From NCBI GenBank assembly GCA_963791325.1, contig CAWBRU010000014.1:62001-126000 (forward strand): DNA of 64,000 nt, given 5' to 3'. The position numbers and the translations under genes are program-made. Under the pieces are notes generated by a model, which was given only the letters and a program-made list of their open reading frames with translations, was not told the DNA's origin and did no database searches. Shown here in pieces: positions 1 through 8,583 of the stretch; position 1 is the stretch's first letter; every line of letters begins with the position of its first letter. Source of the stretch: JBEVJK01 sp963791325. Lineage in GTDB: Bacteria > Pseudomonadota > Alphaproteobacteria > Rhizobiales > Rhizobiaceae.

Positions 1-1154
1 AGCAGCGTCTCGGAGGTGGCGTAGGAGATGCGGAAATTCGGCCCTAGCCCGAACGCCTGGCCAAACACCACCGCGACGCCCTCGGCCTCGAGCAGCTCGG
101 CACAGAAGCTCTCGTCGCTGTCGATCACCTTGCCCGAGGGTGCCCGCTTGCCGACGAGGTCCGCGCAGGAAGGATAGACATAGAAGGCGCCTTCCGGCGA
201 CGGACAGGAGATGCCGCGGGCCTGGTTGAGCATCGATACGACCAGATCGCGGCGCGCCTGGAAGATCGCCTTGTTCTTCTTGACGAAATCCTGCGGGCCG
301 TTGAGCGCCTCGACCGAGGCCCATTGGGCGATGGTGCAGGCCCCGGAGGTCTGTTGGCCCTGGATCATGTCCATCGCCTTGATCAGGGCGACCGGGCCGG
401 CCGCGTAGCCGATCCGCCAGCCGGTCATCGCGTAGGCCTTGGACACCCCGTTCATGGTCAGCGTTCGCTCGTAGAGCGCCGGCTCGACCTCGGCGATGGT
501 GGTGAAGACGAAATCGCCGTAGGTCAGATGCTCGTACATGTCGTCGGTCAGCACCCAGACATGGGGATGCTTGACGAGCACTGCGGCGAGCGCCTTGAGC
601 TCGGCCTCGCTGTAGGCGGCCCCCGACGGGTTCGACGGCGAGTTGAGCACCAGCCACTTGGTGCGCGGGCCGATGGCGCGTTCGAGCGCCTCGGGCGCCA
701 GCTTGAAGCCGTTGTCGATCGTGGTCGGCGCAAGCACCGTCTCGCCGCCGCAGAGTGCCACCATCTCCGGGTAGCTGACCCAATAGGGCGAGGGAATGAC
801 GACCTCGTCGCCGGGGTTCAAGGTCGCCATGAAGGCGTTGAACAGGATCTGCTTGCCGCCGGTGCCGACGATCGTCTGCTCCGCCCGGTAGTCGAGGTTG
901 TTCTCGCGCTTGAACTTCTTGGCGATCGCGTCGCGCAGCGGGGCGATGCCGGAGACCGGCGGGTACTTGGTCTCGCCGCGGCGGATCGCCTCGATGGCCG
1001 CATTCTTGACGTTGTCGGGCGTGTCGAAGTCGGGCTCCCCGGCGCCGAGCCCGATGATGTCGCGGCCGGCATTCTTGAGCTCGCGCGCTTTCTGCGTCAC
1101 CGCGATCGTGGCGGAGGGCTTCACGCGGGAAAGAGCAGCGGCCAGGAAAGCCAT
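1..1154 (-). CDS. Class I/II aminotransferase (aspartate aminotransferase-like), 3' end cut by window edge
   Basis: A PLP-dependent fold-type I aminotransferase that would move an amino group between an amino acid and a 2-oxo acid in the cytoplasm. The minus-strand reading frame starts MAFLAAALSRVKPSATIAVT and stays open to the left edge (about 384 residues seen; the family is near 400, so only a short C-terminus is missing). It shows the glycine-rich stretch GLGAGEPDFDTP, the NSPSNPSG motif and the Schiff-base lysine in SKAYAMTGWR, whose final Arg is also typical. The gene is divergent from the EAL gene at 1346, so the roughly 190 bp between them carries both promoters. AspC-like specificity is inferred from overall resemblance only; aromatic or prephenate transamination is possible. 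Confidence 0.9.
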   Translation of the reverse strand, partial: MAFLAAALSRVKPSATIAVTQKARELKNAGRDIIGLGAGEPDFDTPDNVKNAAIEAIRRGETKYPPVSGIAPLRDAIAKKFKRENNLDYRAEQTIVGTGGKQILFNAFMATLNPGDEVVIPSPYWVSYPEMVALCGGETVLAPTTIDNGFKLAPEALERAIGPRTKWLVLNSPSNPSGAAYSEAELKALAAVLVKHPHVWVLTDDMYEHLTYGDFVFTTIAEVEPALYERTLTMNGVSKAYAMTGWRIGYAAGPVALIKAMDMIQGQQTSGACTIAQWASVEALNGPQDFVKKNKAIFQARRDLVVSMLNQARGISCPSPEGAFYVYPSCADLVGKRAPSGKVIDSDESFCAELLEAEGVAVVFGQAFGLGPNFRISYATSETL

Positions 1155-1345
1155 GTCGAGGACTCCGGGTTTGGACTGCCTTGACGGCAGCGCGGCCTTA
1201 TTGTCGGAAGCCGGCCCGCTCTGCAAGGGTCACGCGCGTCATTCTCCCAAGGCCAGTAGCCTCTACCTCGAAATACGGCACTCTCAAGCGGCCTTTACCA
1301 TGGTATTTCTTGGTCGACCTTCTCCGATCCAGGGGACGGAGAACC

Positions 1346-2209
1346 ATGGGTGTGTCGACCTTGAGAGGCCCGACCCGGATTGCCCGGCAAGACAACGGCG
1401 TATTCGCCGGGATTTTCGGCGCGCATGTCGTCAGGACGGCGTTCCAGCCGATCTTCGCGTTCGCCCGTGATCGGCTTGCGCTGATCGCCTATGAAGGCCT
1501 GGCGCGGCCGTTCCGCGAAACCGAGCAGATCGCGCCGCAATCGTTCTTCGCGTCGGTTCCGCCGCACCACCGTCTCAAGGTCGAGACGATGACGCGCTCG
1601 CTTCACCTGCTCAATGCAGGCGCCTGCCTGGCCGGCCACGTCTCGGTATTCATCAACCTCGATCCGTCGCTGTTCAGCGAGGCCGGTACGGCGGAGTCGG
1701 CGCTGCGCGACATGCGCGCGGTGCTGCGCCGCGCCGCGATCGATCCGCGCCGGGTGGTCTGCGAGGTGACCGAGCAGAAAACCGCCTCCGAGGCGGCGCT
1801 GGTGCGCTTCGTGCAGGCGCTGCGCCGCAACGGCTTCCGCATCGCCGTTGACGATTATGGCTCGGCGAGCTCCGATATCAACCGGATCAAGGAGCTGAAG
1901 CCCGACATCGTCAAATTCGATGCCAAATGGATCACCCGGCTGATGGAGACCGGTCCGGGCTTCGCCCTGCTCGCCGCGATGGTGTCGAGCTTCGGCGATC
2001 AGGGCATCGAGACCGTGTTCGAGGGAATCGAGGAAGGCTGGCAGCTGGAGCTCGCCGAGAAGGCCGGTGCCTCCATGGTGCAAGGCTTCGTGCTTGCCCG
2101 GCCGGAGATCGTACCGGCCGTCTTCGCCGCTGTCGATCTTGCCCGCTTTCCCGGATCGCCGCCGATTCCCCAGGCCGCGTCGACGGTGCCCGAAACCGGA
2201 ACTGCTTAA
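1346..2209 (+). CDS. EAL-domain protein, probable c-di-GMP phosphodiesterase
   Basis: A stand-alone EAL domain of 287 residues with no visible sensor, membrane or GGDEF domain. The start at 1346 is preceded by a GGACGGAG ribosome site. Catalytic landmarks are present: E in YEGLARP (the EAL position), N in INLDPS, E in CEVTEQ, the acidic pair in VDDYGS, K in PDIVKFD, E in FEGIEE and a terminal QGF. From family knowledge these bind metal and c-di-GMP, so hydrolysis of c-di-GMP to pGpG is plausible. The loop after DDYGS reads SASS rather than the usual GYSS, so reduced activity cannot be excluded. A second, degenerate EAL gene follows 234 bp downstream. Confidence 0.88.
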   Translation: MGVSTLRGPTRIARQDNGVFAGIFGAHVVRTAFQPIFAFARDRLALIAYEGLARPFRETEQIAPQSFFASVPPHHRLKVETMTRSLHLLNAGACLAGHVSVFINLDPSLFSEAGTAESALRDMRAVLRRAAIDPRRVVCEVTEQKTASEAALVRFVQALRRNGFRIAVDDYGSASSDINRIKELKPDIVKFDAKWITRLMETGPGFALLAAMVSSFGDQGIETVFEGIEEGWQLELAEKAGASMVQGFVLARPEIVPAVFAAVDLARFPGSPPIPQAASTVPETGTA

Positions 2210-2443
2210 AACACCGGGCTCGCCATTAACGGGCGGGCAAACGCGCTCTGTTAACGTCTTCTCCAACGGCCGCAGAGAGCCGGAGCTAACAGGGTTGGCG
2301 GTATCATGTCGCTTCGGATCCGGCGCCGCTTCGGCGCTGCGGCCATCCGGCTGAGTTGGGCTGGCGCCGGTGCGCGGGTTGCCCCGGCGCGGCAATGCCC
2401 AACTGCGGCGCGACGTCGATGCTCCCCCCGACGGGAGCTTGCT

Positions 2444-3322
2444 ATGGTTGCGAAGAGCCCTCTTGAATCCGAACTGGAGCGCGCTCTGCTGGTCGACGAG
2501 ATCGGCATCGTCAGCGCAGTCATCGGCTCGCATCGGCTGAAGACCACGCATCAGCCGATGTTCAGGCGGGACGGGGCCGTGCTGGTGCCGTTCGGCGCCG
2601 AGGCGCGCATCGTCGCGGAGCGGGACGGCGCAAGCGAGACTGCGGCTGCGTTCTTCGATCAGGTGCCGCTGCCGCAGCGCGGCTTTGCCGAAGCGGTGCG
2701 CCGCAAACTCAATCTCAACAATTTCCACCATATCGGCACCGATGATCCGAACGGCTTCGACTGCTATTTGACCATCGACCCGCGGCTGGAAGCAAGCGAG
2801 GAGGCGATGGCCGAGATTGCCGCGGTGCCGCGCCTGCTCGATACACTCGAGGTGCCTGCGACCTCGCTGATCGTCGAGATCCTCGATGCCAATTTCCTCT
2901 CGCTCGACATCCTGCTCGGCCTCGCCGGCCGTCTGCGCGACGCCGGCGTGCGCATTGCCGTGGCCGAATTCCGGACAGGCCAGCCGACCGTCGACCGGCT
3001 GACGCTGCTGCGCCCCGACGTCATCAAGATCGACGGCAACTGGTTCCGCAGCGCCCAGGACAGCGCCGCCACCACCCGGCTGCTGCCGGCGGTGCTGAAT
3101 GCGTTCACCGGCCTCGGCGCCAAGCTCCTGGTGCAGGGCATCGAGACGATCCGCGAGCTCGACGCTGCACTTGGCTGCGAAGCGGACTATCTGCAGGGAA
3201 GGGCGCTGGCCGGCCCGGCGCCCGCCGGCTCGATCATCGATCCCGGCCCGCGCGACCTCGACGAGCTTCTGCGGCCGCTGCGCAAGGTCGTCTCGCTGCG
3301 CCGCAGGCATTCGAAACGCTGA
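2444..3322 (+). CDS. Degenerate EAL-domain protein, probably non-catalytic
   Basis: A 292-residue protein with the EAL fold pattern but missing most catalytic residues. The EAL motif position reads FGAEAR, the second glutamate region reads VEILDA, and the metal-binding DD is replaced in AVAEFRTGQP. IKIDGNWF and LVQGIE are still recognisable. Such proteins usually act as c-di-GMP binders or protein-interaction domains rather than enzymes (family knowledge). The start at 2444 is chosen for the GGGAGC ribosome site about 8 bases upstream; an in-frame ATG at 2306 would add a low-complexity, Arg/Ala-rich extension. It lies in tandem with the apparently active EAL gene at 1346, so the pair may have arisen by duplication and divergence. 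Confidence 0.8.
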   Translation: MVAKSPLESELERALLVDEIGIVSAVIGSHRLKTTHQPMFRRDGAVLVPFGAEARIVAERDGASETAAAFFDQVPLPQRGFAEAVRRKLNLNNFHHIGTDDPNGFDCYLTIDPRLEASEEAMAEIAAVPRLLDTLEVPATSLIVEILDANFLSLDILLGLAGRLRDAGVRIAVAEFRTGQPTVDRLTLLRPDVIKIDGNWFRSAQDSAATTRLLPAVLNAFTGLGAKLLVQGIETIRELDAALGCEADYLQGRALAGPAPAGSIIDPGPRDLDELLRPLRKVVSLRRRHSKR

Positions 3323-3391
3323 TCGGTCGGCAACAACAAATCATTGGATCTGCTGGGGGCCGAGCCCCTAGAGTGCTCCGCCGGAGGAACC

Positions 3392-4003
3392 ATGATCACC
3401 ATCTACGGCATGACCGACAGCGGCAATTGCTACAAGCCGCGCCTGCTGCTGGCCAAGCTCGGCCGGCCCTTTCGCCATGTCGAGGTAAACTCGCTCGACG
3501 GCTCGACCCGCAAACCCGATTTCCTGGCGATCAACGCCAACGGTAAGGTTCCCGTTCTGGAGCTCGACGACGGCCGGCGGGTCGCCGAATCCAATGCGAT
3601 CCTGTTGTTCCTGGCCGAGAATACCCGGTTTTTGCCCGCCGACCCGTACCAGCGCGCGCTCGCCTATCAATGGCTGTTCTTCGAGCAATACAGCCACGAG
3701 CCTTACGTGGCGGTGCGCCGCGCGATCATGAGATACCCGTCCCGCGCCGCCGAAGCGACGCCGGAGCGCCTGGCCGCCACGCTGACGGCCGGCAACCGGG
3801 CGCTGGCCGTGATGGAGACGCATCTCGCCACCCACGCCTATTTCGCCGGCGACGAGCTGTCGGTCGCCGATATCGGCCTCTACGCCTATACCCAGGACGC
3901 GGCCGAGCACGGCTTCAGCGTCGGCCCGGCGGTTGCCGGCTGGCTCGACCGGGTCCGCGCCGATCCCGGCCACGTGCCGCTCGGCTGGCACCCGCCCGCC
4001 TAG
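3392..4003 (+). CDS. Glutathione S-transferase family protein
   Basis: A 203-residue cytosolic GST-like protein. The N-terminal thioredoxin-like domain (about 1-80) begins MITIYGMTDSGNCYKPRLLL, with the conserved cis-Pro in KVPVLELDD and the ESNAI glutathione-binding loop. The C-terminal helical domain (about 85-203) carries the LSVADIGLYAY N-capping motif. The start is set by the CCGGAGGAAC ribosome site directly upstream. The likely role is glutathione conjugation or peroxide reduction; no substrate can be read from the sequence. It follows the degenerate EAL gene by about 70 bp on the same strand but shows no obvious functional link to it. Confidence 0.9.
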   Translation: MITIYGMTDSGNCYKPRLLLAKLGRPFRHVEVNSLDGSTRKPDFLAINANGKVPVLELDDGRRVAESNAILLFLAENTRFLPADPYQRALAYQWLFFEQYSHEPYVAVRRAIMRYPSRAAEATPERLAATLTAGNRALAVMETHLATHAYFAGDELSVADIGLYAYTQDAAEHGFSVGPAVAGWLDRVRADPGHVPLGWHPPA

Positions 4004-4199
4004 CGCAACTCCCCGAAAAGCGGCAACGGTTCTCCGTCCGGAATTGCGGAAAAACAAAGACTTAGAGCGGAGAGCACCGATCCGCTCTGGAAATCTCCGC
4101 GCCGGCAGATTGCGCCGCTGTCAGGAGGGTCGGGAACCCTCACCCGGCCGGCCGGTTAAGGCCGGACAAGCATGCTGCGAAGACGGAGAGATGATTGGC

Positions 4200-4418
4200 A
4201 TGGCCGACAAGCTCAAGACGGGCGACCGGGTCGCGTGGGACACCAGCCAGGGAAAGACCCGCGGCAAGGTTATCAAGAGGCAGACCACCGAGACCAAGAT
4301 CAAGACCCACAAGGTCGCCGCGTCGAAGGACAACCCGCAGTTCATCGTGGAAAGCGAAAAGTCCGGCAAGCGGGCCGCCCACAAGCCCGGCGAGTTGAAG
4401 AAGCTGGGGCCGAGCTGA
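4200..4418 (+). CDS. Small Tudor-like protein (DUF2945, hypervirulence-associated)
   Basis: A 72-residue basic cytoplasmic protein beginning MADKLKTGDRVAWDTSQGKT. It contains the GKVIKR strand and a long lysine-rich segment, which matches the short Tudor/SH3-like DUF2945 family. A second ATG nine bases upstream (4191) would add MIG; 4200 is preferred because GACGGAGAG lies at suitable spacing. The molecular function of the family is not known; an interaction with nucleic acid or protein is suggested only by the SH3-like fold. It sits alone between the GST and the M24 peptidase genes. Confidence 0.8.
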   Translation: MADKLKTGDRVAWDTSQGKTRGKVIKRQTTETKIKTHKVAASKDNPQFIVESEKSGKRAAHKPGELKKLGPS

Positions 4419-4539
4419 CGGCAGCCGACTCCGGCGGCTGAAGCACTGGACGGGAACGGACATCTCGGGCAATCTGGTCGGACCAGAGGTGCGGAGGCCT
4501 GGGCTTGCAGCTCTCTGGACCGGTTCGGGAGGACGCGCC

Positions 4540-5736
4540 ATGAACGAGACCGCAACGATTGGCTCGACCATTGCCATCCCGTTCGACCATGACCGGGCCG
4601 ACCGGCTGATGGAAGAGGCCGGCCTCGACGTGCTCCTGGCGACGTCGAAGCACAACACCCAATACCTGCTCGGCGGCTACCGCTTCATCTTCTTTTCCGC
4701 CATGGACGCCATCGGCCACAGCCGCTATCTGCCGATCGTCGTCTACCAGAAAGGCCGGCCCGAGAACGCCGCCTATGTCGCCAACAAGATGGAAGGCGGC
4801 GAGCACCACAACTCGCCGTTCTGGACGCCTGCCTTCGAGCCCAAGAGCTGGGGCACCGTCGATGCTGCCGGACTGGCGCTCGCCCATCTCGACAAGCTCG
4901 GCCTTTCCGGAGCCAGGATCGGCTTCGAGCCCAGCTTCCTGCCGGCCGATGCCTATGAATTGTTGCGCAACGGATTGCCCAACGCCGCGTTCCGGGACGC
5001 GACCGGCGTGTTCGAACGGCTGCGCGCGATCAAGACGCCGGCGGAGCTCGACAAATTGCGCACCGCTTCCGAGCTGATCACCGACGCCATGCTGGCGGTG
5101 TTTGCCAAGAGCGGCGAGGGCGCCTCCAAGCACGACATCATCGACGCGCTGAAACGCGAGGAGACGGAGCGCGGGCTGCAGTTCGAATACGCCCTGATCA
5201 CGCTCGGCGCCAGCCACAACCGGGCCGCCTCGGCCCAGTGCTGGCAGCCAGGCGAGGTGCTGTCGCTCGATTCCGGCGGCAATTACCGCGGCTATATCGG
5301 CGACCTCTGCCGCATGGCGGTGCTCGGCGCGCCCGATGCCGAACTCACCGACCGGCTGGCCGAGATCGACGCCGTCCAGCAGGCCGCCATCGCCGCCGCG
5401 CGGCCCGGCACCCGCGGCGGCGATCTCATCGCCGCCGCCGAAGCGGTGCTCAAGGCCGGCCCGAGCGCCGCCTTCACCGACTTCTTCGCCCATGGCATGG
5501 GCCTGATCACCCACGAAGTGCCGTTCCTGATGACCAACCATCCCGTCGCCTATGAGGGCGTCGACGCCGAGCGGCCGCTGGAGGCCGGCATGGTGATCTC
5601 CGTCGAAACGACGATGCTTCATCCCGCGCGCGGCTTCATCAAGCTCGAGGACACTGTCGCCATCCACGCCGATGGGCCGGAACTGATGGGGGATCGGGGG
5701 CGGGGCTGGAACCGCGGCGGCACCGCGGCGGGCTGA
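4540..5736 (+). CDS. M24-family metallopeptidase (Xaa-Pro aminopeptidase/creatinase-like)
   Basis: A 398-residue pita-bread enzyme. Residues 1-150 form the creatinase/prolidase N-terminal domain (LLATSKHNTQYLLGGYRF). The C-terminal catalytic domain keeps all five dinuclear-metal ligands: D in DSGGNYRG, D in YIGDLCRM, H in FAHGMGLITHE, E in VISVETTM and E in IKLEDTV. It would hydrolyse a Xaa-Pro peptide bond or a related C-N bond in the cytoplasm. The start at 4540 follows a TTCGGGAGG ribosome site. The substrate is uncertain, since creatinase, ectoine hydrolase and aminopeptidase P share this scaffold. The gene stands alone; the palindromic operators after it belong to the next gene. Confidence 0.88.
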   Translation: MNETATIGSTIAIPFDHDRADRLMEEAGLDVLLATSKHNTQYLLGGYRFIFFSAMDAIGHSRYLPIVVYQKGRPENAAYVANKMEGGEHHNSPFWTPAFEPKSWGTVDAAGLALAHLDKLGLSGARIGFEPSFLPADAYELLRNGLPNAAFRDATGVFERLRAIKTPAELDKLRTASELITDAMLAVFAKSGEGASKHDIIDALKREETERGLQFEYALITLGASHNRAASAQCWQPGEVLSLDSGGNYRGYIGDLCRMAVLGAPDAELTDRLAEIDAVQQAAIAAARPGTRGGDLIAAAEAVLKAGPSAAFTDFFAHGMGLITHEVPFLMTNHPVAYEGVDAERPLEAGMVISVETTMLHPARGFIKLEDTVAIHADGPELMGDRGRGWNRGGTAAG

Positions 5737-5765
5737 GGCGACGGTCGCGGCACCGAAGCATCCCC

Positions 5766-5783
5766 GATATGTCTAGACATATC
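5766..5783. promoter_or_regulatory. Perfect 18-bp palindrome, probable GntR-type operator (site 1)
   Basis: GATATGTCTAGACATATC reads identically on both strands. Its core TGTCTAGACA fits the TNGTNNNACNA-like operators bound by GntR/HutC-family repressors (family knowledge). It lies 68 bp upstream of the SDR start at 5851, and a related site follows 37 bp on. No GntR gene is visible nearby, so the regulator would act in trans. Binding is inferred only. Confidence 0.55.
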
Positions 5784-5805
5784 AAGACCAGGCGGTCCGC
5801 CGGTT

Positions 5806-5817
5806 ATGTCTATACAA
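5806..5817. promoter_or_regulatory. Second operator-like site TGTCTATACA (site 2)
   Basis: ATGTCTATACAA contains TGTCTATACA, differing by one base from the core of the upstream palindrome and again fitting HutC/GntR-type operators. The centre-to-centre distance to site 1 is 37 bp, about 3.5 helical turns. It ends about 17 bp before the GGGAGC ribosome site of the SDR gene, where a bound repressor could block transcription. Only the sequence pattern supports this. Confidence 0.5.
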
Positions 5818-5850
5818 ATTCGATCGGAGCCGCCGGGAGCAATTTCGCCG

Positions 5851-6720
5851 ATGTCGCTCAGGAGAAAAACGCTGTTGATCTCCGGCGGGTCGCGCGGCAT
5901 CGGGCTGGCGATCGGGCGGCGCGCCGCAGCGGACGGCGCCAATGTCGCCCTGGCCGCCAAGACGGCCGCGCCGCATCCCAAGCTTCCGGGCACGATCTAT
6001 TCCGCCGCCGAGGCGGTCGAGGCCGCCGGCGGCCGGGCCTTGCCGCTCCTCTGCGACATCCGCGACCCTGCGCAGGTGACGGCGGCCGTGGCTGCGACGG
6101 CCGCCGCCTTCGGCGGCATCGATATCCTGGTCAACAATGCCAGCGCCATCCAGCTTACCGGGACGCTGGCCACCGACGTCAAGCGCTTCGACCTGATGCA
6201 CCAGATCAATACGCGCGGCACGTTCCTGGTCTCGCAGGCGGCTATCCCGCACCTCAAGCAGGCCGCCAACCCGCACATCCTGACGTTGGCGCCGCCGCTC
6301 GACATGGCGGCGAAATGGTTCAAGGACCACGTCGCCTACTCGGTGGCCAAGTTCGGCATGTCGATGCTGACGCTCGGCATGGCCGCCGAATTCGCCGCCG
6401 ACGGCCTGGCCGTCAACGCGCTCTGGCCGCTGACCGCCATCGATACGGCGGCCGTGCGCAACCTACTCGGCGGCGAGGCGGTGGCGGCCAGATGCCGCTC
6501 GCCGGAGATCGTCGCCGACGCCGCGCATTGGATCCTGACCCGCCCGGCACGCGAGGTCACCGGCGGGTTTTTCATCGACGAGCTGGTGCTCCGGGCCGCA
6601 GGGGTGCGTGATTTCAGCCGCTACGCGCCGGCCGCCGGGGACGGTCCCTTGGCCGGCGACTTCTTCGTTCCCGACTGGGTGTTCGAGGAGACCGACACCG
6701 AGGTGATCGGCCTGCGCTGA
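5851..6720 (+). CDS. HSDL2-like short-chain dehydrogenase/reductase with altered catalytic serine
   Basis: A 289-residue Rossmann-fold oxidoreductase. The cofactor motif GGSRGIG (about residues 11-17), the NNAS motif and the catalytic YSVAK are present. The serine position, usually SPP in HSDL2-like proteins, reads LTLAPPLDM, so Ala replaces the catalytic Ser. The NALWP motif is also typical of this branch. The start at 5851 is preferred over the ATG at 5806 because it has a GGGAGC ribosome site and because the upstream ATG lies inside an operator-like palindrome. The substrate is unknown; the HSDL2 group has been linked to fatty-acid metabolism. Two GntR-type operators just upstream suggest ligand-dependent repression. 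Confidence 0.85.
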   Translation: MSLRRKTLLISGGSRGIGLAIGRRAAADGANVALAAKTAAPHPKLPGTIYSAAEAVEAAGGRALPLLCDIRDPAQVTAAVAATAAAFGGIDILVNNASAIQLTGTLATDVKRFDLMHQINTRGTFLVSQAAIPHLKQAANPHILTLAPPLDMAAKWFKDHVAYSVAKFGMSMLTLGMAAEFAADGLAVNALWPLTAIDTAAVRNLLGGEAVAARCRSPEIVADAAHWILTRPAREVTGGFFIDELVLRAAGVRDFSRYAPAAGDGPLAGDFFVPDWVFEETDTEVIGLR

Positions 6721-6739
6721 GGCTCGCCGGCCCTGCCGG

Positions 6740-7273
6740 TCAGGACCCGGCCTCGCCGGCCGGCACCTCGTCCTTGCTCGACTTGGTGAGGGCCGTGACC
6801 CGGTCGATATAGGCCAGGATCAAGGCCGAGACGACAAAGGCGAGGTGCATCAGGGTAAACCACATCAGCTGCACCGGCGTGTAGCTCACCGCGTTGAGAA
6901 AGATCTGCAGCAGGTGGATGGAGGAGATCGCGACGATGGTGGCGGCGACCTTGATCTTCAGCGAGGCGACGTCGATCGTGCCCAGCCAGTGGATCTCGTC
7001 GCCCTCCTGGAAGCGGCTGACAAAATTCTCATAGCCGGAAATGATGACCATCACCACCAGGCTGGCGACCAGCGCGGCATCGATCAGGCCGAGCATGGCG
7101 AGGATCGTTTCGGTGTCGTTCATCATCGTCACCGCGGCGGCGAAGCCGACCAGCTTCTTGGCAAAGGCCAGCGCATAAATGGCGAGTGCCAGGCCGAGGC
7201 CGACATAGAACACCACCAACAGCCAGCGCGAAGCCAGGATGATCTTTTCGATGAACAGTTCCAGTCGCTTCAT
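6740..7273 (-). CDS. UPF0114 family integral membrane protein (YqhA-like)
   Basis: A 177-residue inner-membrane protein beginning MKRLELFIEKIILASRWLL. Four hydrophobic segments can be seen at about residues 12-40, 55-80, 105-125 and 135-158, with the charged loop SGYENFVSRFQEGDE after the second, characteristic of UPF0114. The start at 7273 is preferred to the ATG five codons upstream. The gene converges with the SDR gene, leaving only about 19 bp between their stops. Its function is unknown; channel- or transporter-like roles have been proposed for the family but cannot be shown here. Confidence 0.87.
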   Translation of the reverse strand: MKRLELFIEKIILASRWLLVVFYVGLGLALAIYALAFAKKLVGFAAAVTMMNDTETILAMLGLIDAALVASLVVMVIISGYENFVSRFQEGDEIHWLGTIDVASLKIKVAATIVAISSIHLLQIFLNAVSYTPVQLMWFTLMHLAFVVSALILAYIDRVTALTKSSKDEVPAGEAGS

Positions 7274-7434
7274 GGCGGGTCCGCGCAATCCGGCGCCAGC
7301 TTCGGGCAGGCCGCTTCAGTTTGCAAGATTCGGCGCCCGGAGTGAACATCCCCGGGCTGCGCCCCGGCGCCCGGGCGATTGTGCCGCGCCGGCTTGGCCT
7401 TGACCTTGTCGGCTCCCGACGCCACATCGGGCCG

Positions 7435-7881
7435 ATGGGCGAGCCGTTCTGGAAGACCAAGACGCTTGAGGCGCTGAGCGCAGCCGAGTGGGAATCGCTG
7501 TGCGACGGCTGCGGCAAATGCTGCCTGGCCAAGCTCGAGGATGCCGACAGCGGCGAGATCTACTGGACCAGCGTCGGCTGCCGCCTGCTCGATGCCGGCA
7601 GCTGCCGCTGCACCAGCTATGCCGCGCGTGCGACGCTGGTTCCCGATTGCGTGCAGCTCACCCCCGAAAATGTGCGCAGCCTGAGCTGGCTGCCCGGCAC
7701 CTGCGCCTACCGGCTGGTGGCCAATGGCGAGGACCTCGCCTGGTGGCACCCGCTGATCTCCGGCGATCCCGACACCGTGCACCAGGCAGGCATGTCCGTG
7801 CGCGGCCGCGTCACCGCCTCGGAGCGCGATCTCGGCGAGCCGGAGGATTACTTCGCCTATATGCTCGAACGGGAGCCTTGA
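7435..7881 (+). CDS. UPF0260 cysteine-cluster protein (YcgN-like)
   Basis: A 148-residue protein with the characteristic N-terminal cysteine cluster CDGCGKCCLAK followed by further cysteines in SVGCRLLD, SCRCTSY and PDCVQL. This is the YcgN/UPF0260 pattern, which probably binds zinc or an Fe-S cluster. The LPGTCAYRL and WWHPLISGD blocks are also family signatures. The start is taken at 7435; an upstream in-frame extension to 7321 is Arg/Pro-rich and overlaps the promoter region of the divergent UPF0114 gene. The biological role of the family is unknown. Confidence 0.88.
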   Translation: MGEPFWKTKTLEALSAAEWESLCDGCGKCCLAKLEDADSGEIYWTSVGCRLLDAGSCRCTSYAARATLVPDCVQLTPENVRSLSWLPGTCAYRLVANGEDLAWWHPLISGDPDTVHQAGMSVRGRVTASERDLGEPEDYFAYMLEREP

Positions 7882-8190
7882 GCGGCCTCCAACTCCTTAC
7901 TTTTTCTGCAATTCCGAAGGGAGAATCCGTTTTCCGCGTCTCCAGGGAATTGCTGGAGCGGCGGCGAGGGCCATTCCGGGAACGGCAAGGATTTGGAGCG
8001 GGGTGTCCCCTTGCGGCAAGCGGTGATCCGCTCCCGCTTGCCGCGCCGAGGGGCGCGCCGGCCGTCCTTCGCCGCGCCGGCTCCGACAGATGAACTCCAC
8101 ATGAACGGCCGGTTCCCGCCCCGTTCAGCTTGCCCGGCGCATCTTGGCGGCATCGCTTCGGCGAGCAACTCGACCCATCGGAGACTGACC

Positions 8191-8583
8191 ATGACGATTT
8201 CCTTCAAGGCCGCCGCCGCATCGGCGGTGATCGGCATCACCGCCCTTGCCTCGCTGCCGGCGTCCGCCCAAGAGGGTTTTGCCCTTCGCTTCGGCAATGG
8301 CGGGGTGACGCTCGATCGGTCCGACCCGGTCCAGTACGGTCCGGACCGCCGCTGGTCGGACGACGGCTGGAACCACCGTCCCGACGACCGCTGGGACCGT
8401 CGCGCGGAGTGGGGCCGCGGCTGCACCCCCGACCGGGCGCTCGACAAGGCGGAGCGCATGGGCATCTGGCGCGCCCGTATCGCCGACGCCAGCCCGCGCA
8501 CCATCACCGTCACCGGACGCTCGCGCGGCGAGCGTGTGTTCGTGACCTTCGCGCGGGCGCCGCGCTGCCCGGTGATCGGCTGA
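8191..8583 (+). CDS. Small secreted protein of unknown function
   Basis: A 130-residue protein with a clear Sec signal peptide (MTISFKAAAASAVIGITALA...ASA, cleavage near residue 27). The mature part is rich in Trp, Arg and Asp (RRWSDDGWNHRPDDRWDRR), a pattern common in small periplasmic proteins of rhizobia. The C-terminal half (RGCTPDRALDKAERMGIWRA) resembles the conserved cysteine-containing tail of such proteins. The start at 8191 follows a CGGAGACTGACC ribosome site. No enzymatic motif is visible. The upstream 300 bp (7882-8190) contains only high-GC non-coding sequence with an A/T-rich patch near 7900. Confidence 0.75.
   Translation: MTISFKAAAASAVIGITALASLPASAQEGFALRFGNGGVTLDRSDPVQYGPDRRWSDDGWNHRPDDRWDRRAEWGRGCTPDRALDKAERMGIWRARIADASPRTITVTGRSRGERVFVTFARAPRCPVIG

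Noticed and set aside
1295..3310. A 671-codon minus-strand open frame opposite the two EAL genes
   Set aside because: It is rich in Arg, His and Gln, has no family resemblance, and mirrors the codon structure of the EAL genes on the other strand; a GC-rich shadow.
4342..5667. A 441-codon minus-strand frame opposite the M24 peptidase
   Set aside because: Shadow of the peptidase gene; no recognisable domain.
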